A program made the translations under genes and the position numbers. From Neorickettsia sennetsu str. Miyayama (GTDB lineage Bacteria > Pseudomonadota > Alphaproteobacteria > Rickettsiales > Anaplasmataceae): DNA of 64,000 nt. How positions within the stretch are numbered: the first letter of the stretch is position 1; each line of letters starts with the position of its first letter. Under the pieces are notes generated by a model, which did no database searches, had not been told where the DNA came from, and worked only from the letters and a program-made list of their open reading frames with translations. This document shows, one piece after another, positions 17,827 to 26,198 of the stretch. The stretch covers positions 795,007-859,006 of the forward strand of contig NC_007798.1 in NCBI RefSeq assembly GCF_000013165.1. Reading direction: 5' to 3'.

Positions 17827-19138
17827 CAGTAAGCCTTGTGATTAACTCGTCCATGGAACAGCGCGCCCCCTTAGTATACACATTAGCACCCAACCACGCA
17901 ACTAGTTTTCTTATTAATGATTTTCCTTCTCTTAACCCAGGAAATTCAGACTTCAATATGTGGAATATCTGTCCAGATGCAATCATGCCCTTTAAGTAAG
18001 AGGGATAATAACAAAATTCACCAAAAAACCAATGATGATTATCAAGAATACTTACTTGTGGGTCGTTTGCACCAAAATAATACGAGAGATCCTCAACAAA
18101 AAGCTTCTCAACATCATCAACAGACACTTCACCGTTTATCAGCGACTTCTCAATTGAGAACAGTATCATCAAGTGGGTAAGAGCAACGAACTTGTTTGCA
18201 CCCATGATTGAGCTCGAATACTCAGATTTCTCCTCTACACCGAGAAATTGAGCAAAGTTCTTCTCTTCAAAAAGAAAATGAGAAAATAGAAAACCCTGAA
18301 CCGCGTACATAGAGATACTGGTCGGATTGCAAATTGGCTGTGTTCTCCACTTATCGTATGGAAGATTCCTTATATACAGTCCCTGCCCTAAGAGAAACAA
18401 CAATGTAGGGAAGAATGCACTCCCACCGTTTTGTATGATCAACTTGAGCTCATTTTCCCCGCCCGATAGGTAAAAATGATCCGAGTAAAAAACCCTAACC
18501 ACATTCTTTGGAAAAAACTTCTCGACCACGCGCTTATGACTGTTCTTAGCGCCTCCTTTTTCCTGAGATTTATTCAAGGCAATCTCTCCTACACCTCGGA
18601 CTTTTGCTTTCAACAATGGACTCACACCTATACAAAGCTGTTCAAGGTGTTCTGGATCGATCTGATAGGCTCTCAACAAAGCTGAGTATTTATCCAGACC
18701 AGAATCCTTTGCATAGAGAGCTGCTATTTGTGCAACCACTTCAATAAGTCTTTTGAACTCCTCCTTTACAAGAGAAAAGTCCCTTGCCTTTCCTGCTGCT
18801 GCATAAGCAGACCTACAAGTAAACGAGGCCTCTGTGAAGCTTTTCACAACATCAAACGGTAATCCCCTTCTCCTGGTGCAGAAATCCTGCATAAACCCAA
18901 AATTCACTCTCTGCCAATCATTCAAGTCCTTGACCTTAAGCTTTGCCTGCTCAATCAGAAAATACAGCTCGTCACTTGTTGCAACATCGTGAATGATTTC
19001 TTTCAGGGTGATTACCTGGAGCAATTTTTCATTCGCGAATTCACTATGGAGCCTTGCATCAAAATCAAGAAAACATAAAGTTTTTTGCAGGCTGTCAATT
19101 CTTGCGAATATTTTCTCTAACTTTTCATACTCTTCCAT
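17783..19138 (-). CDS. M32 carboxypeptidase homologue lacking the zinc motif
   Basis: A 451-residue protein. Its C-terminal third clearly matches M32 (Taq-type) carboxypeptidases: DNHHWFFGEFCYYPSYLKG, then AWLGANVYTKGARCSMDELI and TRLTGEPLDCRFFKKF. In the middle, where M32 enzymes carry HEAGHALYEQGL, this protein reads PTLLFLLGQGLYIRN. The later HESQS zinc-ligand segment reads YAVQGFLFSHF. No HExxH occurs anywhere, so metallopeptidase activity is not expected. The reading frame is intact over 451 codons, arguing for a retained pseudoenzyme instead of decay. It is the first gene of a leftward unit with lspA and two M16 homologues. Confidence 0.85.
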   Translation of the reverse strand: MEEYEKLEKIFARIDSLQKTLCFLDFDARLHSEFANEKLLQVITLKEIIHDVATSDELYFLIEQAKLKVKDLNDWQRVNFGFMQDFCTRRRGLPFDVVKSFTEASFTCRSAYAAAGKARDFSLVKEEFKRLIEVVAQIAALYAKDSGLDKYSALLRAYQIDPEHLEQLCIGVSPLLKAKVRGVGEIALNKSQEKGGAKNSHKRVVEKFFPKNVVRVFYSDHFYLSGGENELKLIIQNGGSAFFPTLLFLLGQGLYIRNLPYDKWRTQPICNPTSISMYAVQGFLFSHFLFEEKNFAQFLGVEEKSEYSSSIMGANKFVALTHLMILFSIEKSLINGEVSVDDVEKLFVEDLSYYFGANDPQVSILDNHHWFFGEFCYYPSYLKGMIASGQIFHILKSEFPGLREGKSLIRKLVAWLGANVYTKGARCSMDELITRLTGEPLDCRFFKKFDQ

Positions 19139-19274
19139 TATTTTGTGAGCCTCTCTCCTTGATTACGGCACATCACGCCGGCAATTGTATACGATACGGT
19201 AGCACTATTTCCACCCCAATTGCACAAAATATTCACTAGGACTTAACACGCTTTACAAAAAGGTACTCAACTTA

Positions 19275-19302
19275 TTGATTTTACCACACTAAGCATTATA
19301 GT
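19275..19302 (+). promoter_or_regulatory. candidate promoter for the outer-membrane protein gene
   Basis: TTGATT (19275-19280) and TATAGT (19297-19302) are separated by 16 nt, each 5 of 6 or better to the sigma70 consensus. They lie about 95 nt before the preferred ATG at 19399. This leaves a fairly long leader. Confidence 0.45.
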
Positions 19303-19398
19303 TGCTTACATAGTTATGGCATGCGAGCTTCTAAACTCAGAGTGTATCGCCTGTCAGGACTTCTCTGTTTGGTTTTGTTTTTTGTTCTCTTAAATCTC

Positions 19399-20088
19399 AT
19401 GAAGAAATCGTTCGCTGCATCGATCCTCCTGTTACAGATGTTTGTCCAGCCGTCTTATGCGGATGATTCGGACAGCTTCTCTAGTGATTTTTCTAACGCT
19501 TCTGTAGCTTTGTCCTACAGATCGGCTTTCGCGGGAAATCAGAAATCCCTTAGTGAATACAGTACCTTTAATCATGGCGGAAACCTGGGATTCTACTACC
19601 AGGTACCTGGAATCGCAGATATAGGTGTTGAAGTCGATGTATTAAATCCGAAAGCTCTTTTCTTGGATCGTGAAAAAACAGCAGCTGATATGCTCGCTTC
19701 GGCAGTCTTCTACTCCGGAATTTTGAAATTGCAAAAAAAGATTACCTTGATGGATGATCTTGGATTGACTGGTGGAATTGGCATAGGCCCTACGTATGTC
19801 ACCTTTGGTAAACCAACAAGCAGTGATGGAAAACCTTTTGATAAAAGGACGCTTTCCTCTAAGTTGAGTTTGACTGCTGTTGGTGATTTATCGTTCTCTA
19901 TCGCGCTTACTGAATATGTTTCTGGTACCGTTGGGTACTCATTACAGTACTCTCCGCTTGGCAAGATTTCGTTTGAAGAAAGTAGTGACAAAGGAAAATC
20001 AGCAACAGGGGATGCGAATGCTCCGGCTCTTTTTGCCCACGCGGTTAAAATTGGTGTTTCAACTACCTTTGGAGCATTCCTTGCATGA
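19399..20088 (+). CDS. outer-membrane beta-barrel surface antigen
   Basis: From the ATG at 19399 the protein has 229 residues with a clear signal peptide (MKKSFAASILLLQMFVQPSYA, cleavage before DDSD). Amphipathic strands follow, of the type VALSYRSAF, NLGFYYQVPG and IADIGVEVDVL, with glycine-rich turns and a final strand AVKIGVSTTFGAF. It resembles the Surface_Ag_2/P44-Msp2-like barrels of Anaplasmataceae, where the Neorickettsia NSP proteins belong; I cannot say which one. An upstream in-frame ATG at 19321 would add 26 hydrophobic residues. Probably surface-exposed. Confidence 0.75.
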   Translation: MKKSFAASILLLQMFVQPSYADDSDSFSSDFSNASVALSYRSAFAGNQKSLSEYSTFNHGGNLGFYYQVPGIADIGVEVDVLNPKALFLDREKTAADMLASAVFYSGILKLQKKITLMDDLGLTGGIGIGPTYVTFGKPTSSDGKPFDKRTLSSKLSLTAVGDLSFSIALTEYVSGTVGYSLQYSPLGKISFEESSDKGKSATGDANAPALFAHAVKIGVSTTFGAFLA

Positions 20089-20098
20089 GGGCAAAAAT

Positions 20099-20139
20099 GG
20101 AAACTCGGGTTTGGAACAGTTTGTTCCTACCGGGTTTCC
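20099..20139. terminator. strong composite hairpin between convergent genes
   Basis: The outer arms GGAAACTCGG (20099-20108) and CCGGGTTTCC (20130-20139) pair over 10 bp with one G-T wobble. Inside, GGAAC (20113-20117) pairs with GTTCC (20123-20127). The hairpin lies between the barrel gene and the 3' end of rnc and overlaps rnc's last codons, so it could serve both transcripts. Confidence 0.6.
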
Positions 20140-20795
20140 GCTTTCAATTCTTCAAGCATCATCCTTGCTGCATTTTCCTCACCTAGCTTTTTGCTTTTGC
20201 CAGTAGCTCGCCTTTTTTTCCCATCTACGCGGATTTCTATTTCAAAAATGGGTAGGTGTGCTGGCCCTGATCTATTTATGACGTTATATATCGGTGGCTT
20301 CATTCCTTTTGCTTGAAGCAGCTCTTGAAGTGTGCTTTTTGGATTTGGCTCAATAGAATCTGATTGAACAGCCAACCCATACCAACGTTTCTTAATGAAG
20401 CAGGTAACTGTTTCAAGACCTGCATCCAGGAAAATAGCTCCTACGAGGGCTTCTAAAACATTCTCTAGATTACTTGTTTTGTCCCGTCCACCGCCCGCTT
20501 CCTCCGAACTTGAAAGGCGAATATAATCACCTAAATTCATCTGACGAGCAAGCATAGCGAGAGTGTTCTTGCAAATAAGTGCACTTTGCCTATGAGAAAG
20601 TCTACCTTCAGGATCACCCGGAAAAAGATCGTAAAGCATCGAAGCAATAACCAGATTTAACACTGCATCCCCAAGAAATTCTAATCTCTCGTAAGATGGA
20701 CACTTTTCAACACTTGGATGCGTTAAAGCTTCGACAAGTAAGTCTTTGTTTTTAAAATACACTCCAAGTAAGGATTGTAGTTCTTCTAGTTCCAT
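20127..20795 (-). CDS. rnc: ribonuclease III
   Basis: A 222-residue double-strand-specific endoribonuclease for rRNA and mRNA processing. The signature ERLEFLGDAVLNLVIASMLY is near residue 36. The second catalytic acidic cluster NVLEALVGAIFLDAG follows, then a C-terminal dsRNA-binding domain from about residue 150 (PKSTLQELLQAKG ... ATGKSKKLGEENAARMML). It overlaps rsfS by 10 nt. Confidence 0.96.
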   Translation of the reverse strand: MELEELQSLLGVYFKNKDLLVEALTHPSVEKCPSYERLEFLGDAVLNLVIASMLYDLFPGDPEGRLSHRQSALICKNTLAMLARQMNLGDYIRLSSSEEAGGGRDKTSNLENVLEALVGAIFLDAGLETVTCFIKKRWYGLAVQSDSIEPNPKSTLQELLQAKGMKPPIYNVINRSGPAHLPIFEIEIRVDGKKRRATGKSKKLGEENAARMMLEELKAETR

Positions 20796-21088
20796 AGAGC
20801 GTCTACTTCATAATACTTTCTGACGTCATCCTTAAAGATGTGCACTATAACTTCACCCATGTCGATCAACACCCAATTACCTAAGTCGTAGCCTTCGGTC
20901 TTTACGGATATTCCTTTTTCTTTGCTTAGTTTTACGACAAAGTCAGCCAGAGTTTTTACGTGCTTATGTGAATCAGAAGAAGCAACAACCATGCAACCTG
21001 TTATACCTCTTCCACCATAAATCTTAATATCTCTCCCCTTATGGACAGATAAACTTTCCAGGATTAAAGAAACTATTTGGGATTCCAT
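20786..21088 (-). CDS. rsfS: ribosomal silencing factor RsfS
   Basis: About 100 residues. The family block is MESQIVSLILESLSVHKGRDI, then a MVVASSDSHKHVKTLADFV segment and the diagnostic LGNWVLIDMGEVIVHIF near the C-terminus (family form: WVLIDYGDVVVHVF). RsfS binds L14 and blocks subunit joining in slow growth. The ATG at 21088 is preferred over 21118, whose ten extra residues are not family-like. The 3' end overlaps rnc. Confidence 0.9.
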   Translation of the reverse strand: MESQIVSLILESLSVHKGRDIKIYGGRGITGCMVVASSDSHKHVKTLADFVVKLSKEKGISVKTEGYDLGNWVLIDMGEVIVHIFKDDVRKYYEVDALWN

Positions 21089-21118
21089 TCTTCTACATGC
21101 AGAGGGAGTACTAACCAT

Positions 21119-21492
21119 TTTACAGAAAGCCAGAACAATACGAAACCCTGAAAAACTTATTCATCCAGGACCAACTCCTGACAAGGGTTCCTGGTGACAT
21201 AGAAATATTGATAGTTACCCGGTCGTGGTACATATTCTCTTGATCTATGCATTCGTCCGCAGTCAAAAAGATAACTCGAACTGCTGGGAACCTGGCAAAT
21301 AAAACAAGAGATCCTTATGCAAATTCTCGCCTATGAGCTGAATTACGCTGTCAGTGTTAAGGTATTACACTTAGTACTGTTTTGTTCAATTTATGCGCGA
21401 TTTACAACACTTAATCCAAAAATTAGTACAAAAACAATTTTAATGAGCACGAAGCTCTAAGAATTGTACTTCATGAGCACAACGTGAGCTTT
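21119..21492. other. 374-nt intergenic region between rsfS and rsmH
   Basis: No gene is recognised. On the minus strand, a small GAGC-TTCGT-GCTC hairpin followed by an A/T-rich stretch lies about 40 nt downstream of the rsmH stop (near 21440-21455). It could be a weak terminator of rsmH. The rest is without visible structure. Confidence 0.35.
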
Positions 21493-22401
21493 TCATACCT
21501 TCTCTATCACTCTCATTCTTGCGGAACGGGAGCTTGGATTCTCTCTCACTTCATCTCTACTTGGAACAACAATCTTCTTCGTGAGCAAATTAAACCCATT
21601 TCCATGAACACTTCTAAATAAATGTTTGACTATTCTATCTTCAAGAGAATGGAAGCTAACAACAACTGCCCTACTTCCAACTTTCAGCATTGTCAGCGCT
21701 GTTCTCAGTCCGCATTCAAGGGCACCCAATTCATCATTTATGAAAATTCTCAGGGCCTGAAAAGTCTTTGTCGCCGGATCTATCTTATAGTATCTTTTCG
21801 GAAAACAAGATCGCACGATTTCTGCTAGACTGCTGGTTGTCGTGATTCTTTTTTTGCGTCTTGCATTAACAATTGCATGAGCTATTTTCCTTGACATTCT
21901 CTCTTCACCAAACTGGTAGATAATGGAGGCAATTTTCACTTCAGTGTAACTATTAACAACTGTCTCAGCCGTTAGTAGAGTACTTCTATCCATACGCATG
22001 TCTAAAGGACCCTCGTGAAGAAAAGAGAAACCTCTATCAGCAACCTTCAATTGCATTGTTGAAACACCTAAGTCAAACACAATCCCGTCCACCTTCACTT
22101 CACCCAGCAAAGATCCGATATCCACAAAATTACCATTTATGAAGTTTGTACGCTTGGGAAAATCATTCTCTATAACCTGGAAGAATCGTCTTACTGTCTC
22201 ATCACGGTCAATAGCGTACACAAAACAATCGACACTGCTCAAAATAGCTCTGGTGTAACCGCCTGCACCAAATGTTGCATCTACATAAACACCACCATTC
22301 TTCGGAGCAAGAAATTTCAGAGCTTCGCTCAAAAGAACTGGCTTGTGTAATATCTCATCTTTTGAGCCACCAGTAACACTCATTTGAGCACTCAAGAACA
22401 C
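21493..22401 (-). CDS. rsmH: 16S rRNA (cytosine(1402)-N4)-methyltransferase
   Basis: A 302-residue SAM-dependent methyltransferase (formerly MraW). Family landmarks are HKPVLLSEALKFLAP near the N-terminus, DATFGAGGYTRAIL as the SAM motif, VDGIVFDLGVSTMQL, ADRGFSFLHEGPLDMRMD and, at the C-terminus, VVVSFHSLEDRIVKHLF and SRSARMRVIEKV. The start may be at 22401 or the ATG six codons later. It is a solitary gene here, without the usual cell-wall cluster. Confidence 0.96.
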   Translation of the reverse strand: MFLSAQMSVTGGSKDEILHKPVLLSEALKFLAPKNGGVYVDATFGAGGYTRAILSSVDCFVYAIDRDETVRRFFQVIENDFPKRTNFINGNFVDIGSLLGEVKVDGIVFDLGVSTMQLKVADRGFSFLHEGPLDMRMDRSTLLTAETVVNSYTEVKIASIIYQFGEERMSRKIAHAIVNARRKKRITTTSSLAEIVRSCFPKRYYKIDPATKTFQALRIFINDELGALECGLRTALTMLKVGSRAVVVSFHSLEDRIVKHLFRSVHGNGFNLLTKKIVVPSRDEVRENPSSRSARMRVIEKV

Positions 22402-22513
22402 TTTATCCAGTTAACAATGTAGCAAAAAGTCTTGGAGAATGCTCTGGTAGTTCCGAAACACACCTGGTACGCGTTCTATTCACAAATAAGAGAACAGAAC
22501 TAAACGAAAAAAT

Positions 22514-23167
22514 TCATGCGTCAGTTGCGTCATATACCATCTTGTAACCGAATATCCTGTTACTTGCTTTTGATGCGAAACGGCTGGCATTCTTTGGTAT
22601 TTCCGTATTCTCAACTTTAGAAAAGACTTCCAAGGCAGATTGATATATTTGCTGAGCATAATCGTGATCGTCAGTTGCAACGACAACCTCAGCTAATGGA
22701 TGCAAGCTACGACTCAGGAGCTGAAAAAATGGCACATCTACAATCCTACGTTTGTGGTGCCTCCTCTTGGGCCAGGGATCAGGAAATAGTATGTATACTT
22801 TATGAAAAACTTTACAAAGCAACTTTTCCAACAGAAGACGAACATCGTCATTCCAAATTAGAACATTTGATAGTTCATGAAGCTCCACTTGCTCTAGGAG
22901 CCTGGCTATACCATTTACGTATACTTCAGCGCCGACGAATACCTTGTCCGGATAATCTATAGCCTTCTTTAATATGTGTTCACCGAAACCAAAACCAACC
23001 TCCAATACGATCTCACTCTTGAGATTTTCGAGTTTCTCATGAGACGCAAGAAACCTTTCTAAACCGACAAGCTTATTCTCCCTAAAATTACGACCACGAC
23101 GCCTCCCATAAGATCTGAGAAACTGTTTCTTTTCCAGCCGCAGATTTACTTCATTGTGTACAAACAC
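22514..23167 (-). CDS. trmB: tRNA (guanine-N7-)-methyltransferase
   Basis: A 217-residue enzyme making m7G46 in tRNA. It has the basic N-terminal GRRRGRNFRENK and the SAM motif LEVGFGFGEHIL near residue 60. The diagnostic FPDPWPKRRHHKRRIV comes mid-protein, followed by a conserved ATDDHDYAQQI. It lies 94 nt downstream of bamD on the same strand. Confidence 0.96.
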   Translation of the reverse strand: MFVHNEVNLRLEKKQFLRSYGRRRGRNFRENKLVGLERFLASHEKLENLKSEIVLEVGFGFGEHILKKAIDYPDKVFVGAEVYVNGIARLLEQVELHELSNVLIWNDDVRLLLEKLLCKVFHKVYILFPDPWPKRRHHKRRIVDVPFFQLLSRSLHPLAEVVVATDDHDYAQQIYQSALEVFSKVENTEIPKNASRFASKASNRIFGYKMVYDATDA

Positions 23168-23261
23168 ACCGACTCAAAGATCACCTAAAAACGAAAGGCT
23201 AACACCTGAAAAGAAAAAGTATAATACCCTCACAATTCATTATTATTCAGTCTCAGGTCTC

Positions 23262-23945
23262 CTACGACGAGGACGGGTCTATGCCAAGCATTTTGTATGC
23301 CTCCGCTCTCTTCGACACAGCAGCATCGTAGAGCTTCGTCCTAGAATAATCACGTATCAACTCATCGAACCTCGCTATGGCAGCATGGTAACTCATTTCT
23401 TTAAAATAAAAGGATCCTATGGAAAAGATTTTTTCTGCCATAATTTCGTCTATCTCGAGTAATTTCTTCTGTGCATCTGTCACATACTCGGATGCAGGAA
23501 AAGTCTGTATTAAAACCGTAAATGCGTCCCTAGCTTTATCTGCGAATTCACTACTATTGGTACAACCCTTTGACATCTGAAAATAGGCATTGCCCTTTAT
23601 GTTGAGAACCTGATCCATTTTTTCACCGTCTGGATAGTCCAAAAGATATCCTTCGGCGCTACCTGCTGCCGCAGCGAACTTTCCCTCATCGTAAAGTATC
23701 TTGGTGTAGGAAGCCTTTGCTTTTTCCCCTATGGAAGAAAATGGGGCAATATCAGCCACTTTTTCGAAAAGTTCCTTTGCAACCTTGTAGTTTTTTTTCT
23801 CAAGTGACAGAACCGCACTGTTGTACATTGACAGTTCATCTTCCCGCACTTTGTTGTTCAAAATCTTTTTCGATTTCCCGACACCACAGCCAGAGAGAAC
23901 ACAAAGAAAACAGACAAACAAAAAGTTATATAGCTTTCTTCTCAT
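23262..23945 (-). CDS. bamD: outer-membrane assembly lipoprotein BamD
   Basis: A 227-residue lipoprotein with a type II signal sequence and lipobox LSGC (FLCVLSGCGVGK). It is followed by TPR-like helices: LYNSAVLSLEKKNYKVAKELFEKV is split across repeat 1, and later ones contain AYFQMSKG and FDELIRDYSRTK. BamD is the essential partner of BamA in inserting beta-barrels such as the surface antigen at 19399. It needs LspA for maturation. It diverges from purD. Confidence 0.9.
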   Translation of the reverse strand: MRRKLYNFLFVCFLCVLSGCGVGKSKKILNNKVREDELSMYNSAVLSLEKKNYKVAKELFEKVADIAPFSSIGEKAKASYTKILYDEGKFAAAAGSAEGYLLDYPDGEKMDQVLNIKGNAYFQMSKGCTNSSEFADKARDAFTVLIQTFPASEYVTDAQKKLLEIDEIMAEKIFSIGSFYFKEMSYHAAIARFDELIRDYSRTKLYDAAVSKRAEAYKMLGIDPSSS

Positions 23946-23991
23946 TCGGGTAATGACGAACTACAATATGACCGTTGATTATAATCCGGCA

Positions 23992-25257
23992 ATGCAATTA
24001 AAAAAAGTTCTTATCGTCGGAAACGGCGCAAGGGAGCACGCTTTGATCACGAAAATCAAGGAATCACCGATGCTTGACAAGGTTTATACTACGAACTCGA
24101 ATTTCGGTCAGTTCGCAGAATATCTTGATACAAACCTAGAAAATTATTTGTACACGTCGGCTACTTGCAAGACGGAAGGAATAGACCTAGTGGTAATAGG
24201 GCAGGAAGAACATTTGGCAAGAGGCATAACGGATGCTCTTACGGCTGAAGGTATTCCTGTTTTTGGGCCCACAAAAAATGCAGCAAAATTAGAATCGTCG
24301 AAGTTTTTTGCTAAGGAAATAGCAGAAATGAACGGTATACCTGTAGCCAGGTACAGTTTTTGTTCATCCATCAACAACCTGAAAAAGCAGATTGAAAATA
24401 TTGGAAGTTTCCCTCTGGTTATTAAGGCCGATGGACTTGCATCCGGAAAAGGCGTCATAGTGTGTGAAACTATGGGAGAAGCACTAGAAGCAGGTGAAGC
24501 AATGCTAAATGGTTTATTTGGCGAAGCAGGCAGAAATATAATAATAGAAGAGTTCTTATATGGGCAGGAATTAAGTTATTTTGTCCTGGTTGATGGACAG
24601 ACTATTCTTCCAATTGGCCACGCGAGGGATCACAAACAAATCTCATACAACGGAAAAAAGTATAACACCGGTGGAATGGGAGCATACTCGCCCGTGCTGC
24701 TCTCCAAAAAAACTGAACAAGAAATACTTGGGAAGATTGTATATCCAACTATCAATGCATTGTCAGCAATTAACGTTCAGTACAAGGGAGTCCTCTTTGC
24801 CGGACTCATGTTGACCAACTCTGGACCTAAACTATTGGAATATAATGTCCGATTTGGTGATCCAGAAACCCAAGCAATACTACCACGCCTCAATGCCGAT
24901 CTCCTTGATCTTATGCTCAAAACATTAGATGGGGGTCTTGACAGAGCTACGATTTCCTTCAAGAAAGAAGTGTGTATGTCTGTTGTTCTGGCAACCCGTG
25001 GGTATCCAGTCTCCTATGAAACCGGATACCGCATAGATAATATAGAAAAGGCACTGCAAAGCGTTGAAGGACTCCAGATTCTCAACGCTGCTGTGAGATA
25101 CGATGCAGAAGGACGGATGATCTCTAACGGTGGTCGTGTTCTAAACTTAGTTGTAAGCGCCCCAACGTTATTGGAGTGCAAACGTAAAGTCAAACGTGGC
25201 TTGGAACTAATAGACTGGAAAGAGGGAGTTTACTTAGATGAATTAGTCGTAGTGTAA
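23992..25257 (+). CDS. purD: phosphoribosylamine-glycine ligase
   Basis: ATP-grasp enzyme of purine synthesis (GAR synthetase). From the ATG at 23992 the protein is 421 residues and starts MQLKKVLIVGNGAREHALI as in the family. The ATP-grasp core contains VIKADGLASGKGVIVCET, FLYGQELSYFVLVDG, HARDHKQISYNGKKYNTGG and the active-site MGAYSP. YNVRFGDPETQAILPRL closes the domain. In-frame ATGs at 23953 and 23968 are possible alternatives; 23953 would leave only 7 nt to the divergent bamD start. Confidence 0.95.
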   Translation: MQLKKVLIVGNGAREHALITKIKESPMLDKVYTTNSNFGQFAEYLDTNLENYLYTSATCKTEGIDLVVIGQEEHLARGITDALTAEGIPVFGPTKNAAKLESSKFFAKEIAEMNGIPVARYSFCSSINNLKKQIENIGSFPLVIKADGLASGKGVIVCETMGEALEAGEAMLNGLFGEAGRNIIIEEFLYGQELSYFVLVDGQTILPIGHARDHKQISYNGKKYNTGGMGAYSPVLLSKKTEQEILGKIVYPTINALSAINVQYKGVLFAGLMLTNSGPKLLEYNVRFGDPETQAILPRLNADLLDLMLKTLDGGLDRATISFKKEVCMSVVLATRGYPVSYETGYRIDNIEKALQSVEGLQILNAAVRYDAEGRMISNGGRVLNLVVSAPTLLECKRKVKRGLELIDWKEGVYLDELVVV

Positions 25258-25410
25258 GACCCAGAGAGAGCCTTTTCACAGCGATGTTTCACCGAGACGC
25301 CATAGCTATATCGTCTGTGGAATTCACGAGTGCATAGCGGCTTCGGCACAGTCAAAATTTCAACAATAGAAGCTTGCTGAACCCGTTGCTTTGTTGAGCA
25401 GACCACTGTT

Positions 25411-26175
25411 TTAAGAGTGGAAAACTGCTTCGAATGCAAACATCGTAAGAAGTGTTACGAGCGTGAACATAGCTATCTGGATTACCCTTATTACTGTACC
25501 ATACAGAAGATATCTCGCATCCTCTTCACCAAGAAGTGCGGACTTAGCGCAGGCTAAGATCCCAAGTCTCACCCGAGCTCCACAATTCCTAGTTGCTAAT
25601 ACGTCAAGAGGTATAGAAAATAATGCAGCAAATATCCCAAAAACAAGACCAATAGCTGTTCCGCCAAATAGGTTCATGTGGTACGCAATTGAAATCTCGT
25701 ATGAGGCTACAGAAGCAGACCAGAAAATCATGTTACGCAAAAGTATTGGTAACGCAATACCCCTGAAAGTTGCTTTATTCTCCATTAAGGCCCCCTTATT
25801 CCTACTGATCTCGCACATTTCCGCCCACATCGAAAACAGCGTTTCCAAAAACCCTCCCATCATAGAACGAAAAAACACAACGAAAAGTATAGTGGGATGA
25901 AAAAATAACTTTAGTACAATACCAGATACAGCCTCGGAAATGCCAAAAGACATAGAACTCAGAAAATTCATCACTGCATATGGAAGCGCACCTCTAAAAA
26001 AAGGAGCTACACCACCATCAGACAAAGCATCTAAAGCTATCTTGCGATACGAAGCTCGTGTCTGTTGTCTCATTATCTTTAGGAACTGCAACGGAGACAT
26101 CAGCACAGCCGCAACTGCAGCAAACGAACCGAAAAATACTCCTCCTAAAATGACATCATAAAGTTGCAGGAACAT
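25411..26175 (-). CDS. mitochondrial-carrier-like (SLC25-type) membrane protein A
   Basis: A 254-residue polytopic protein that shows, on reading, the threefold repeat of mitochondrial carriers. Repeat 1 has P28-L-Q-F-L-K33-I-M-R-Q and, 20 residues on, D53-G-G-V-A-P-F-F-R-G62. Repeat 2 has an altered helix start (W117-A-E-M-C-E) but a textbook end, FRGIALPILLRNMIF ... SYE (137-160). Repeat 3 has P189-L-D-V-L-A-T-R196 and, later, YGTVIR. The carrier consensus is Px[DE]xx[KR] then [DE]Gxxxx[YF][KR]G, three times. Six hydrophobic segments fit six helices. Bacterial members are very rare (Legionella LncP is the known case). The substrate is unknown. The gene follows paralogue B by 23 nt. Confidence 0.72.
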   Translation of the reverse strand: MFLQLYDVILGGVFFGSFAAVAAVLMSPLQFLKIMRQQTRASYRKIALDALSDGGVAPFFRGALPYAVMNFLSSMSFGISEAVSGIVLKLFFHPTILFVVFFRSMMGGFLETLFSMWAEMCEISRNKGALMENKATFRGIALPILLRNMIFWSASVASYEISIAYHMNLFGGTAIGLVFGIFAALFSIPLDVLATRNCGARVRLGILACAKSALLGEEDARYLLYGTVIRVIQIAMFTLVTLLTMFAFEAVFHS

Positions 26176-26198
26176 ATACTCTTCCGAATGCTTCTAAA

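Noticed and set aside
19399..20088. Naming the barrel protein as a specific NSP or P51
   Set aside because: The signal peptide and strand pattern support a barrel, but I cannot distinguish the named family members without alignment.
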